Below, piece by piece: positions 9,160-17,218 of a DNA stretch of 38,411 nucleotides. Every line of letters starts with the position of its first letter. Position 1 is the stretch's first letter. The translations under genes were made by a program, and so were the position numbers. The DNA is taken from positions 1 to 38,411 of the forward strand of contig QHSR01000227.1 of NCBI GenBank assembly GCA_003221635.1. The letters are read 5' to 3'. The stretch is from Candidatus Rokuibacteriota bacterium. Lineage in GTDB: Bacteria > Methylomirabilota > Methylomirabilia > Rokubacteriales > CSP1-6. The notes under the pieces are model-generated. The model did no database searches and was not told the DNA's origin. It saw nothing but the letters and a program-made list of their open reading frames with translations.

Positions 9160-9936
9160 TCGGCGTCGCTGATGACCTCGACGACAGCGGGGCAACTGGA
9201 GGCGAGGGCTTTCTCCAGCGCGGGCCTGATGAAAGCGAAGATCGCGCGGGACACGAAGGCGAAGCTGCATCAGAAGGCCCGCGCCGGTCATGCGGCAGGC
9301 GCGACAGTGTTCGGCTACAACCTGATCGACGTGGACGGCCATAAGGAACGCAGCGTGAACGCCGAGCAGGCGAAGGCCGTCGTCCGCGTCTTCGAGATGT
9401 CCGCCGCTGGCTTCGGCAACCGTCGCATCGTCACGGCGTTGAACGCTGAGAGTGTCCCGCGCCTACGGCTCGCGGCTGGTCGAAGGCGGCGATCAAGAGC
9501 ATTCTCCGGCGTGATGTCTACCTCGGGCGCGTGACATTCGGTAAGACACGGAACGACGCGAAGAGCGGCGTGGCCGAGCGCCGCGTGGCGGTCGATCAGA
9601 AAGGCTGGTTCGTGGTTCAGAACGACGGGCTCAGGATCATCTCGGACGAGCTATGGGGCCGGGTCGAGCGACGTCGGCGGAAAACCAATCAGACGTTCGT
9701 CCGCAATCAGCAGGGCCAGCTACACGGGCGTCCCGAGTCCGGGCTCGTCTCGAAGCACTTGATGAACGGTGTCGGCCGATGCTTCGAGTGCGGCGGGCCT
9801 CTGATCTTCGTTCACCGGGGCGGGAAGCACGCGCACCGCGAGCGGCTGGTCGCTGCGCTCGCCACCGGGAGTAAGAGTGCGGCCGTCATTGATGAGATCA
9901 CGAAGCGTGAGGCAGCGATCGAAGTGCTGAAGGTGA
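9160..9936 (+). pseudogene. Frameshifted, N-terminally truncated large serine recombinase remnant
   Basis: From about 9226 the frame reads GLMKAKIARDTKAKLHQKAR, then AGHAAGATVFGYNLIDVDG, then AEQAKAVVRVFEMSAAGFGN, then RRIVTALNAESVP: the start of the Recombinase domain of large serine recombinases. At about 9460-9467 the homology passes to the +2 frame, which reads ARGWSKAAIKSILRRDVYLG and RVTFGKTRNDAKSG. A one-base loss near 9462 would explain this. A zinc-ribbon vestige (CFECGGPLIF) follows, with only one CxxC pair left, then a fragment of the C-terminal coiled coil ending against repeat copy B. The catalytic resolvase domain with its serine is missing, so the gene cannot be active. It marks a former integrative element. 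Confidence 0.8.
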
Positions 9937-9992
9937 CCCCCCAAGCCCCCCGCGCTCGCAAGCACCCCGGCCTAGCCGTGGCGCTCCTCGAT
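9937..9992 (+). repeat. Direct repeat copy B (about 56 bp)
   Basis: CCCCCCAAGCCCCCC, GCGCTCG and AGCCGTGGCGCTCCTCGATT blocks in the same order and orientation as copy A at 6492-6550. It abuts the 3' end of the recombinase remnant. Fifteen bases further on lies a G/C hairpin (10008-10027). Confidence 0.7.
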
Positions 9993-10007
9993 TTCCGGAT
10001 AGTCCTT

Positions 10008-10027
10008 GGGGGCCCCGACGGGCCCCC
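10008..10027 (-). terminator. GC-rich stem-loop downstream of the dehydrogenase gene
   Basis: GGGGGCCC, loop CGAC, GGGCCCCC: a perfect 8-bp stem just beyond the stop codon of the minus-strand gene at 10036. No T-tract follows on the minus strand. It is similar in make-up to the stem-loop at 6476-6497. Confidence 0.45.
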
Positions 10028-10035
10028 GGACGGGC

Positions 10036-10977
10036 TCAGCGCGGCCCGCTCTTGTCGTCCGCCAGCACCTCCCGGATCGCCGCTTCGGGCACCCGGATCT
10101 CGACGCCGGCGCGCTCCTCCTGCAGGAGCATCGCGACCCGCGAATCGCGCTCGGCCCAGCCGCGGTTGAGCGCCTCGGTCATCTCCTCGAGGGTGATGTT
10201 GGCGAGTCGCATCGGTACCTTGTGCTCGCGGCCGAGGGCGGTCGCCAGGGTGACGTCCTTGTGGGCCAGCCGCAACGCGAACGACGGCGGCTCGAACTTG
10301 GCCGGCAGGAACTGATCGGCCAGGCCGTCGAACGTCCGCCGTCGGCCGCCCGCGCCCTGGCGTACGGCCTTCCACAGCGCGATGGGCTCGACGCCCGCCT
10401 TGACGCCCATCGTGAAGACCTCGGCCAGCGCCGTCTGAATGATGTAGCCGGCGCAATTGTGGACGAGCTTCGCCACCGAGCCGGCGCCGATCGGGCCGAC
10501 ATAGTAGGGTTGATCGCCGATCGCGTCGAGCACCGGCCGGTAGCGCTTGAAGACGTCTTCGTCTCCCCCGACCCAGAGGGCCAGCCGCCGCGACTCGGCG
10601 CCGCGCGGGCCGCCGCTCACCGGCGCGTCGAGCATGTGGATGCCGCGGCGCTTGAACACCTCATGGATCCGCCGCACGAGCGCTGGCGAGTTGGTCGACA
10701 GATCGAAATACACCTTGCCCGCCGCGAGCCCCGCGACGAGGCCTTGCTCGCCGAGGGCGACCGCCTCGACTTCCGGCGGACCGGGCAGCGACGTGAACAC
10801 GACCTCTACTGCCTCGGCCACGGCGCGCGGCGTTTCGGCCCAGGAGGCCCCGCCCTGCAGGTGGGGCGCCGCCGCCTCGCGGCGCACGTCGTTGACCACG
10901 AGCTGGTGTCCCGCCTTCATCAAGTTGGACGCCATGTGGCGCCCCATGGTGCCGAGCCCGATGAACCCGACCTTCAT
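10036..10977 (-). CDS. NAD(P)-dependent beta-hydroxyacid dehydrogenase (3-hydroxyisobutyrate dehydrogenase family)
   Basis: 313 residues, the usual family length. It has the N-terminal Rossmann signature MKVGFIGLGTMGRHMASNLM with the glycine-rich loop GLGTMG, the substrate-binding segment LDAPVSGGPRGAESRRLALW, and the catalytic lysine segment GAGSVAKLVHNCAG. The family (3-hydroxyisobutyrate dehydrogenase, tartronate semialdehyde reductase, related imine reductases) oxidises beta-hydroxyacids with NAD(P). The exact substrate cannot be read from sequence. Its start overlaps the stop of the upstream carboxymuconolactone-decarboxylase-family gene by 4 bases, so the two are translationally coupled and probably act in one catabolic route. 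Confidence 0.9.
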   Translation of the reverse strand: MKVGFIGLGTMGRHMASNLMKAGHQLVVNDVRREAAAPHLQGGASWAETPRAVAEAVEVVFTSLPGPPEVEAVALGEQGLVAGLAAGKVYFDLSTNSPALVRRIHEVFKRRGIHMLDAPVSGGPRGAESRRLALWVGGDEDVFKRYRPVLDAIGDQPYYVGPIGAGSVAKLVHNCAGYIIQTALAEVFTMGVKAGVEPIALWKAVRQGAGGRRRTFDGLADQFLPAKFEPPSFALRLAHKDVTLATALGREHKVPMRLANITLEEMTEALNRGWAERDSRVAMLLQEERAGVEIRVPEAAIREVLADDKSGPR

Positions 10978-11306
10978 GGCTTCCTCGCGTCGAAGACCCG
11001 CCGAGCGATCTGGCCGGCGGTCATGGCCGAGGGCCAGCCCGCGTAGAACGCGAGGTGCGTGATGACCTCGCCGATCTCTTCGCGCGTGACGCCGTTGGTC
11101 AGCGCGCGCTCCAGGTGCCCCGGAAGCTGATCGGTGCGGTACATGGCGGTCAGCGCCGCAACGGTGATCAGGCTGCGGTCGCGCTTAGAGAGTCCCGGTC
11201 GCTCCCAGACATCACCGAAGAGCACCTTCTCACTGAGATCGATGAGCTTCGGCGCGACTTGCCGGACCACGTCACGGGCGGTTGGTGCGGAGGGCTGTGT
11301 GCTCAC
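10974..11306 (-). CDS. Carboxymuconolactone decarboxylase family protein
   Basis: 110 residues with the typical small all-helical fold: SEKVLFGDVWERPGLSKRDR, then SLITVAALTA, LPGHLERALTNGVTREEIGE and HLAFYAGWPSA. The AhpD-type CxxC redox pair is absent, so it belongs to the decarboxylase/unknown branch rather than the peroxidase-reductant branch. In the beta-ketoadipate pathway the family member decarboxylates 4-carboxymuconolactone, but many stand-alone homologues have other roles. It is first in a two-gene operon with the dehydrogenase and is divergent from the MBL gene at 11436. Confidence 0.88.
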   Translation of the reverse strand: MSTQPSAPTARDVVRQVAPKLIDLSEKVLFGDVWERPGLSKRDRSLITVAALTAMYRTDQLPGHLERALTNGVTREEIGEVITHLAFYAGWPSAMTAGQIARRVFDARKP

Positions 11307-11370
11307 GGTCTGCTCCTTTCGGGTTCACGGGGGAATGCGCTACGGCTCGGACTCTACCCGCTTCCGGCGT

Positions 11371-11399
11371 TTGACGCCAGTCACGGGCGCTGCTAGCAT
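11371..11399 (+). promoter_or_regulatory. Sigma-70-type promoter for the exported MBL hydrolase
   Basis: TTGACG at 11371-11376 and TAGCAT at 11394-11399 with the ideal 17-base spacer, lying 37 bases ahead of the ATG at 11436. It is in the 129-base divergent region between 11306 and 11436. Confidence 0.6.
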
Positions 11400-11435
11400 C
11401 CCGACCACAAATCCGAACGCCCCGGGAGGGCACGT

Positions 11436-12797
11436 ATGCGCAGATCATCTACGCTCGCCTCCATCGCGCTGATGGCCGTCCTCGTGCTCCTGTCACCGGT
11501 CACCGGCTACGCGCAGGACGGACGCGCGGCCCTCGAGGCCGTCGCGAAGGCGATGGGCGCCGGCGGCGTCAAGTCGATCCAGTACTCGGGCAGCGGCGTG
11601 AACTTCTTCGTCGGCCAGAGCTACAGTCCGGATATGCCCTGGCCCCGGTTCGTCGTCAAGAGCTACACGCGCGCGGTGAGCTACGAGACCGCCAGCATCC
11701 GGGACGAGCTGGTGCGGACGCTGGGCGAAACCCCACAGCGCGGCGGCGGCGCCGGCGGACTGGCTCCCGGCGGGGAGCAGCGCCAGATCTTCGTGGCGCG
11801 CGGCGATTTTGCCTGGAACGTGGTCGGTGATGCGACCAACCCGGCGCCAGTCGCGCTGCTCGATCGGCAGCTCCAGCTCTGGACCACGCCCCACGGCGTC
11901 GTCAAGATGGACCTGGTGGAAAAGATTGACGCCGTGGTCTCGAACGCCGTGCTCGGCGACATGCCGGTCGAGATCCGCTATGCGGCCTACAAGGACTTCG
12001 CCGGAGTGAAATTCCCGACGAAGATCCGGCAGACGATTGGCGGCCACCCCGCCCTCGATCTGACGGTGACCGATGTCCAGCCCAACGCCGCCGTGAACAT
12101 CCCGATACCCGACCCGATTTTCCAGACGCCCGCGCCCTACGCACGGGTGACGACCCAGATGGTGGCGGACGGGGTCTGGTACCTGACCGGCGGCACGCAC
12201 CACAGCGCGGTGATCGAGATGAAGGATCACCTGATCGTGGTGGAAAGCCCGATCAACGACGACCGTGCCGCCGCTGTGCTCGCAGAGATCAAGATGCTCT
12301 CGACCAAGCCGATCAAGTACGTGATCGCCACCCATCACCACTTCGATCACTCCGGTGGGCTCCGGGCCTTCGCGGCGGAGGGCGTGACCGTCATCGCTCA
12401 CGACGCGAACAAGGCCTTTCTCGAGAAGGCGCTGGGCGCTCCGGCCGCCGTGAATCCTGATCGCCTGGCAAAGTCCGGCCGCAAGGGAACGGTGGAAGGC
12501 ATGAGGGATCGCCGCACGCTGACCGACGGGACCCGGACGGTGGACCTCCACCTCATTGCCGCCAACATCCACCATGCCGGAATCATCATGGTGCACCTCC
12601 CCAAGGAAAAGCTCCTGATCGAGGCCGACGTCTACACCCCGCTGGCCCCGAATGCGCCACCGCCGACGGCCGTGAACCCGACCTGGGTGAGCCTGGCGGA
12701 CAACATCAAGCGGCTCAATCTGAGCGTGGACCAGATCCTGGCGCTCCACGGCCGGATGGTGCCGCTCGTCGAGCTGCACAGGGGGATAGGCCACTAG
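11436..12797 (+). CDS. Exported MBL-fold metallo-hydrolase
   Basis: 453 residues. A clear Sec signal peptide (MRRSSTLASIALMAVLVLLS, cleavage likely after GYA near residue 26) places it in the periplasm. Residues about 28-230 form an N-terminal domain I do not recognise. The C-terminal half is a metallo-beta-lactamase fold with the metal motif ATHHHFDHSGG (HxHxDH), ANIHHAGIIMVHLP, LLIEADVYTP (likely bridging Asp) and a terminal His in ALHGRMVPL. GGGAGGG sits 7 bases ahead of the ATG. Relatives include many secreted hydrolases annotated only as MBL fold, so the substrate is unknown. The stop overlaps the convergent flavin reductase stop through CTAG. Confidence 0.87.
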   Translation: MRRSSTLASIALMAVLVLLSPVTGYAQDGRAALEAVAKAMGAGGVKSIQYSGSGVNFFVGQSYSPDMPWPRFVVKSYTRAVSYETASIRDELVRTLGETPQRGGGAGGLAPGGEQRQIFVARGDFAWNVVGDATNPAPVALLDRQLQLWTTPHGVVKMDLVEKIDAVVSNAVLGDMPVEIRYAAYKDFAGVKFPTKIRQTIGGHPALDLTVTDVQPNAAVNIPIPDPIFQTPAPYARVTTQMVADGVWYLTGGTHHSAVIEMKDHLIVVESPINDDRAAAVLAEIKMLSTKPIKYVIATHHHFDHSGGLRAFAAEGVTVIAHDANKAFLEKALGAPAAVNPDRLAKSGRKGTVEGMRDRRTLTDGTRTVDLHLIAANIHHAGIIMVHLPKEKLLIEADVYTPLAPNAPPPTAVNPTWVSLADNIKRLNLSVDQILALHGRMVPLVELHRGIGH

Positions 12798-13297
12798 CCT
12801 CCGTAGAAGACCTTGTCGCCGAGATCCTTCAGCCAGAGCGTCGCGTCGTCGGCCCGCCCGTCGGGCGTCTTCGTGAGCCCCACCTCGACCACCTTGCCGA
12901 CGAAGATGGAATGATCGCCCTTCTCGACGGTCGCCTCGAGCGTGCACTCGATGAACGCCGGCGTGCTGGTCAGGATCGGCGCGCCCGTCGTGCCCGGACG
13001 GAAGGGCTCGCCCGAGATCGTGTCGCCCTTCCGCTCGGCCGGCTTGAAGAACGTGAAGGCGAGCGCCTGCTGCCCCTTGCCCAGGACGTTCAAGGCAAAC
13101 GCTTTCGAGTCCTTGATGAGTGCGTGGGCATGGGAGTCGGTCTTGACGCCGACCGCGACCAGGGGCGGCTCGAATGAGGCCTGGGTCACCCAGTTGACGG
13201 TGCCCGCGGCCACACGGCCGTCCGCGTGGGCCGCTGTCAAGACGTAAAGGCCGTAAGGAATCATCCGGAGCGTGGTCTTCTTCGCGTTGGGGTCCAT
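12794..13297 (-). CDS. Flavin reductase family protein (FMN-binding split barrel)
   Basis: 167 residues from ATG 13297, which has GGGAGGA at 5-base spacing; the longer open frame to 13405 lacks homology. The split-barrel pattern of flavin reductase-like proteins is present: IPYGLYVLTAAHADGRVAAG, TVNWVTQASFEPPLVAVGVK, ALIKDSKAFALNVLGKGQQ, then GAPILTSTPAFIECTLEATV and GDHSIFVGKVVEV. Such proteins bind FMN and use NAD(P)H to supply reduced flavin to a partner monooxygenase, or act alone. No flavin monooxygenase gene is adjacent, so the partner is unknown. It is divergent from the VOC gene. Confidence 0.88.
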   Translation of the reverse strand: MDPNAKKTTLRMIPYGLYVLTAAHADGRVAAGTVNWVTQASFEPPLVAVGVKTDSHAHALIKDSKAFALNVLGKGQQALAFTFFKPAERKGDTISGEPFRPGTTGAPILTSTPAFIECTLEATVEKGDHSIFVGKVVEVGLTKTPDGRADDATLWLKDLGDKVFYGG

Positions 13298-13359
13298 GGC
13301 TTCCTCCCGCCCGGGAGGATACGGCGGATGCCGGCCCTGGTCCAGCAGTCCCGACGGCT

Positions 13360-13389
13360 TTGCGCACCCGGAGCCGTTTCGCGTACCAT
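13360..13389 (+). promoter_or_regulatory. Possible sigma-70-type promoter for the VOC gene
   Basis: TTGCGC (13360-13365) and TACCAT (13384-13389) with an 18-base spacer, 33 bases ahead of ATG 13423 in the divergent gap. The match is moderate. Confidence 0.35.
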
Positions 13390-13422
13390 CGGCCCAAGAC
13401 GGCACATCGCGAGGAGGAACCC

Positions 13423-13896
13423 ATGCCGCTGACAGAGCTCAATCACTATTTCATCCGGGCGAACAACCTCGAGAAGACCAAGGACTTCTACTGCGAGGTG
13501 CTGGGCTTCGAGGTCATGCCGCGGCCGAGCTTCCCCTTCCCGGGCTACTGGCTGGGGGTGAACGGCAAGATCCAGGTCCACATGGGGCCGGACGGCATCG
13601 ACAACGCCGAGCTCTATTATCTCGGCACCCCGAAGGGCGCGGTGACGGACCACGCGGGCGTGGTCGACCACATCGCATTCCTCGCCACCGAGCCCGGCGG
13701 TTTCATCCGGCGACTCAAGGCGCGAGGTCTCGAGTTCCAGCCGCGCTCTCTTCCGGAGTTCGATCTGTACCAGATCTTCATCAAGGACCCGAACGGGCTC
13801 ACCATCGAGCTCAATTTCTTCGGGCTCAAAGACGTTCAGGACTGGGGCGGCGAGGACTACTCGAAGATGCCCCAGGTCGCCAGCATGCGCGCATGA
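13423..13896 (+). CDS. VOC family protein (glyoxalase / extradiol dioxygenase fold)
   Basis: 157 residues from ATG 13423 with GAGGAGG at good spacing. Two beta-alpha-beta-beta-beta modules are visible: LNHYFIRANNLEKTKDFYCE with VLGFEV, and DHIAFLATEPGGFIRRLKAR with FIKDPNGLTIELNFFG. The candidate metal ligands H8, H86 (VDHIAF) and the glutamate of LTIELNF are conserved, so it is probably a metal-dependent lyase, isomerase or dioxygenase. The substrate is not determinable. The ABC importer genes begin 31 bases downstream on the same strand and may be co-transcribed. Confidence 0.86.
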   Translation: MPLTELNHYFIRANNLEKTKDFYCEVLGFEVMPRPSFPFPGYWLGVNGKIQVHMGPDGIDNAELYYLGTPKGAVTDHAGVVDHIAFLATEPGGFIRRLKARGLEFQPRSLPEFDLYQIFIKDPNGLTIELNFFGLKDVQDWGGEDYSKMPQVASMRA

Positions 13897-13927
13897 CGGG
13901 ATCCGTCCCGGCGTCCGCGAGGAGAGC

Positions 13928-15400
13928 ATGGTGATGAAGCGAGCGTTCGGATTCCTTTCCATCGCCGGGACAGTCGCGCTGCTGATCGGCGGGGCCACCG
14001 TGGCCTCGGCGCAAACGCCCCCGGGCGCGACGGCAGAGGTGCGGGCGATCAGCGGCGCCAAAGCGTACATGCAGGCGAAGGGCCTCACATCGCTCAAGCT
14101 CAACATGATGATGCCGTCCATCTTCACCGCCGGCAGCACGCTGGAGATGGCGATTTTCGAGAAGGAGACCGGCATCGGGGTCAACTACTTCGAGGTCGGC
14201 ATCTTACAGATCCAGGCCAAGGCCATGTCCGAGGCGGTCGCCAAGAGCGGGAGCTTCGACTTCTGGATCGGCGACCCGATCTCGCTGCCGGATCTGGTGG
14301 AGGCCGGGCTGGCCCGTCCCATCGACGACCTGGTCGCCCGCGGCAAGGCCGATCTCGATGACATCGTTCCGGGCTTTCAGGAGCAGGCCCGCTACAAAGC
14401 CAAGACCTACGGCCTCGTCGCCGACGGCGACAACTTCATCATGACGATCCGCAAGGACCTCATCGACGCCCCCGGCGAGCGGGAGAAGTTCAAGGCCAAG
14501 TACGGCTGGGAGCCCGGCTGCCCCGACACGTACGAGCAGTGGTACCAGCTCGCGGAGTTCTTCACGCGCGACCCGAAGGGGACCGGGGTGCCCGAGGTGT
14601 ACGGGGCGATGGGTTACCGGGCCCGTGGCTGGGGCTGGCGCTGGTGGCTGCAGCAGTTCTACGCCAAGGGCGGGGTGCCGTTCGACGACGGCATGAAGCC
14701 GCTGATCGCGGGCAAGGAAGGCGTGGAGGCGCTCCGCGACTACATCGCGCTCACCAAGTTCATGCCCAAGGACATCCTCGGGTGGGCGACACCGCAGGCC
14801 TATCCGTTCTACGCGGGCGGCAACGCCTTCTCGATCATGACCTATCCCTCGATCGCGATCGCGGCCGAGCATCCCGAGCGTTCGAAGGTGGTCGGCAGGA
14901 ATCGCTACTGCCTGGTGCCGGGCTACATGGTGGGCGGCAAGCTCGTCCGCCGCTCGCTGCAGGGGTACGGCAATATTTTTTATGTCTCCAACTACGCCAA
15001 GCACCCCGAGGCGGCCTACTGGCTGGCCCAGTACATGACCAGCAAAGAGGTCTCCGCGCGACTCGTCGCCGGGCCCAACTCGGTTTACGACCCGTACCGG
15101 TGGTCGCACCTCACGGATGCGCGCGTCATCAAGGCGCGGACGAAGGAGATGGTGGAGACCCACCTCAAGAACGCGCAGGTGATGGCGCCGATGATCCTGA
15201 TCCAGGGCGCCGTGGAGTACAACGACGTGCTCGACCAGAACATCCAGGAGGCCCTCCTCGGAAAGATCACGCCCGAGGACGCGCTCAAGACCACGGCGGC
15301 CGCCTGGGAGAAGATCACCAACCAGATCGGCCGCCGCCAGCAGATCGAGGGCTGGAAGGCGCTGAAGCCCGCCTACCCGACCAAGAACGTCCCGGAGTGA
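13928..15400 (+). CDS. ABC transporter extracellular solute-binding protein (family 1)
   Basis: 490 residues. A Sec signal peptide (KRAFGFLSIAGTVALLIGG, cleavage likely after VASA near residue 29) indicates export; there is no lipobox cysteine. The body looks like a family-1 (CUT1) binding protein: FDFWIGDPISLPDLVEAGLA, DTYEQWYQLAEFF, VYGAMGYRARGWGWRWWLQQ, MPKDILGWATPQAYPFYAGG and AAYWLAQYMTSKE. GAGGAGA precedes the ATG. It heads a four-gene importer operon with permease starts at 15405 and 16349 and the ATPase at 17219. The family suggests sugars, glycerol-phosphates or similar polyols, but the aromatic-rich centre is unlike well-studied maltose binders, so the ligand is unknown. Confidence 0.9.
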   Translation: MVMKRAFGFLSIAGTVALLIGGATVASAQTPPGATAEVRAISGAKAYMQAKGLTSLKLNMMMPSIFTAGSTLEMAIFEKETGIGVNYFEVGILQIQAKAMSEAVAKSGSFDFWIGDPISLPDLVEAGLARPIDDLVARGKADLDDIVPGFQEQARYKAKTYGLVADGDNFIMTIRKDLIDAPGEREKFKAKYGWEPGCPDTYEQWYQLAEFFTRDPKGTGVPEVYGAMGYRARGWGWRWWLQQFYAKGGVPFDDGMKPLIAGKEGVEALRDYIALTKFMPKDILGWATPQAYPFYAGGNAFSIMTYPSIAIAAEHPERSKVVGRNRYCLVPGYMVGGKLVRRSLQGYGNIFYVSNYAKHPEAAYWLAQYMTSKEVSARLVAGPNSVYDPYRWSHLTDARVIKARTKEMVETHLKNAQVMAPMILIQGAVEYNDVLDQNIQEALLGKITPEDALKTTAAAWEKITNQIGRRQQIEGWKALKPAYPTKNVPE

Positions 15401-15404
15401 GGGG

Positions 15405-16352
15405 GTGACGGCGGCGGGGACGCCGGCGGCCGCGGACGGTCTGCGCCGCTGGCTGGAGCGGGAGCGGGTCTTCAAGTGGGTGCCGTTCGTCCCCGTGCAA
15501 GGGCTCTTCGCCCTCCTCCTGCTCCCGAACTTCCTGCTTCTGGTCTACCTCTCGCTCCTGTCCTGGCGGATCACGCGAGGGGCGTGGTGGAGCTCCGCCT
15601 TCACCGGGCTCGACGCTTTCCAGCGCGCTCTCGAGGACACGCGCTTTCTGTGGGCGCTCGGCCGTACCTTCGCCTTCGCGGCGGCAGCGGTGCCGCTCGA
15701 GCTGCTGCTGGGCTTCGGGCTGGCCTTGCTCTGCCGCCGCTCCTTCCATGGTCGTCGGTTCTACACCAGCGTGTTCCTGCTGCCGATGATGATCGTCCCC
15801 GCCGTGGTCGGCTACGATCTGTCGATGCTGCTCATCGACCAGGGACCGTTCAACCAGCTCCTGAGCCTGCTCACCGGCCGCACCATCACGGTGCGGTGGC
15901 TCTCCGAGTACACGCCCGCCCAGCTTGCCGTGATCGGGGCCGACGTCTGGCAGTGGACCGCGCTCGCGTTTCTCGTCTTCACGTCCGGCCTCGCCGGGTT
16001 GCCCGAGGAGCCGATCGGGGCTGCCCGCGTGATGGGCGCGAGCCGCTGGCAGATCTTCTGGCACGTCGAGCTGCCCCTCCTGAAGCCGGTCATCGCCATC
16101 GCGGTGATCCTGCGCTCGATGGAGGCCCTCAAGATCTTCGACTACCCGATGCTGCTCACCCAGGCCGGGCCCGGCAACGCCACCGAGACGGTCGCCGTCT
16201 ACCTCTGGCGCGTTGGCTGGGAGTTCGCCCGCGTCTCCGACGCCGCCGCCATGTCGCTCATCCTCCTCGTGGCGGTGGCCCTGTACAGCCTCGTCGCCAT
16301 CCGGATCCTCCGTCGCGAGCGGCAGCGACTCGCCGAGGAAGGCGCGGCGTGA
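15405..16352 (+). CDS. ABC transporter permease, CUT1 type (subunit 1)
   Basis: 315 residues starting with GTG, 5 bases after the binding-protein stop and preceded by GAGGGG, so probably coupled. Six membrane helices are visible, the first near residues 30-55. The cytoplasmic EAA-type coupling motif is LPEEPIGAARVMGASRWQIF followed by WHVELPLLKP. This is the MalF/UgpA-like half of the channel. It overlaps the next permease by 4 bases (GTGA). Confidence 0.9.
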   Translation: MTAAGTPAAADGLRRWLERERVFKWVPFVPVQGLFALLLLPNFLLLVYLSLLSWRITRGAWWSSAFTGLDAFQRALEDTRFLWALGRTFAFAAAAVPLELLLGFGLALLCRRSFHGRRFYTSVFLLPMMIVPAVVGYDLSMLLIDQGPFNQLLSLLTGRTITVRWLSEYTPAQLAVIGADVWQWTALAFLVFTSGLAGLPEEPIGAARVMGASRWQIFWHVELPLLKPVIAIAVILRSMEALKIFDYPMLLTQAGPGNATETVAVYLWRVGWEFARVSDAAAMSLILLVAVALYSLVAIRILRRERQRLAEEGAA

Positions 16353-17215
16353 GGCGACGAGGGCGCTGGCTCTTCCCGGTCGTTCGTCATGCGCTCCTGC
16401 TGGCGTGGACGGCCGTCACGCTCTTCCCGATCTACTGGATGCTGATGACGTCGTTCAAGCACGCGGGGGAATGGGTGACGTGGCCGCCCCGCTGGTTCCC
16501 TCACGAGCCCACGCTGGTCAACTACGTGAAGGTCCTCACCCCCGGCACGTCGACGTTCGAGCTGGGCCGGCAAACGCTCAAGATCCTGAAACCGATCGGG
16601 GACAGCCTCATCGTCTCCGGGGTCGGCGCCCTGCTCGCGGTCGTCCTCGGCAGCGCTCTGGCCTACAGCTGGGCCCGCTTCGGCACCGGCGGGCGGAGCT
16701 ACCCGTACAACATCCTCTCGATCCGGATGGTGCCGCCGATCGTCATCGCCGTGCCGTTCGTCGTCTACTTCGTCACGCTACGACTCCTGGACACCTACAC
16801 GGGGCTGATCCTCGTCTACGTGGCCACGTGCCTGCCGTACGTGATCTGGATGATGCTGGCCTTCGTGGAGGAGGTGCCGGTGGAGCTCGAGCGCGCGGCC
16901 CGGCTCATGGGCGCCTCGCGCTTCAGAGTGCTGCGTTCGGTCGTGCTTCCGCTCACCGCCTCCGGCCTCGTGGTGACCTTCCTCTTCGTCTTCATCCTGA
17001 ACTGGAGCGAGCTCCTGCTGGCCATGACGCTCACCAACACCGAGGTCTCCACGATCCCCATCCAGCTCAACAAGTTCCAGTCCGCCAACGAGGGCCGCGA
17101 CTATGGACCGCAGGCCGCGATCGGCACGATCGCCACGCTGCCGGTGATCGTGCTGGGCTTCGTCATCCAGAAGCACCTGCTGCGTGGCTTCAGCTTCGGG
17201 CTCCTCCGGAAATAA
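16349..17215 (+). CDS. ABC transporter permease, CUT1 type (subunit 2)
   Basis: 288 residues from GTG 16349, whose GTGA overlaps the previous stop; the longer upstream frame (to 15476) is only a shadow. Typical MalG/UgpE features: TVTLFPIYWMLMTSFKHAGE in TM1 and the following loop, six helices, and the coupling motif VPVELERAARLMGASRFRVL followed by RSVVLPLTASGL. It pairs with the first permease to form the channel engaged by the ATPase encoded immediately downstream. Confidence 0.9.
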   Translation: MRRRGRWLFPVVRHALLLAWTAVTLFPIYWMLMTSFKHAGEWVTWPPRWFPHEPTLVNYVKVLTPGTSTFELGRQTLKILKPIGDSLIVSGVGALLAVVLGSALAYSWARFGTGGRSYPYNILSIRMVPPIVIAVPFVVYFVTLRLLDTYTGLILVYVATCLPYVIWMMLAFVEEVPVELERAARLMGASRFRVLRSVVLPLTASGLVVTFLFVFILNWSELLLAMTLTNTEVSTIPIQLNKFQSANEGRDYGPQAAIGTIATLPVIVLGFVIQKHLLRGFSFGLLRK

Positions 17216-17218
17216 GAC

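Noticed and set aside
10974-11306. AhpD-type peroxidase reductant
   Set aside because: The CxxC active-site pair of AhpD is absent from this carboxymuconolactone-decarboxylase-family protein.
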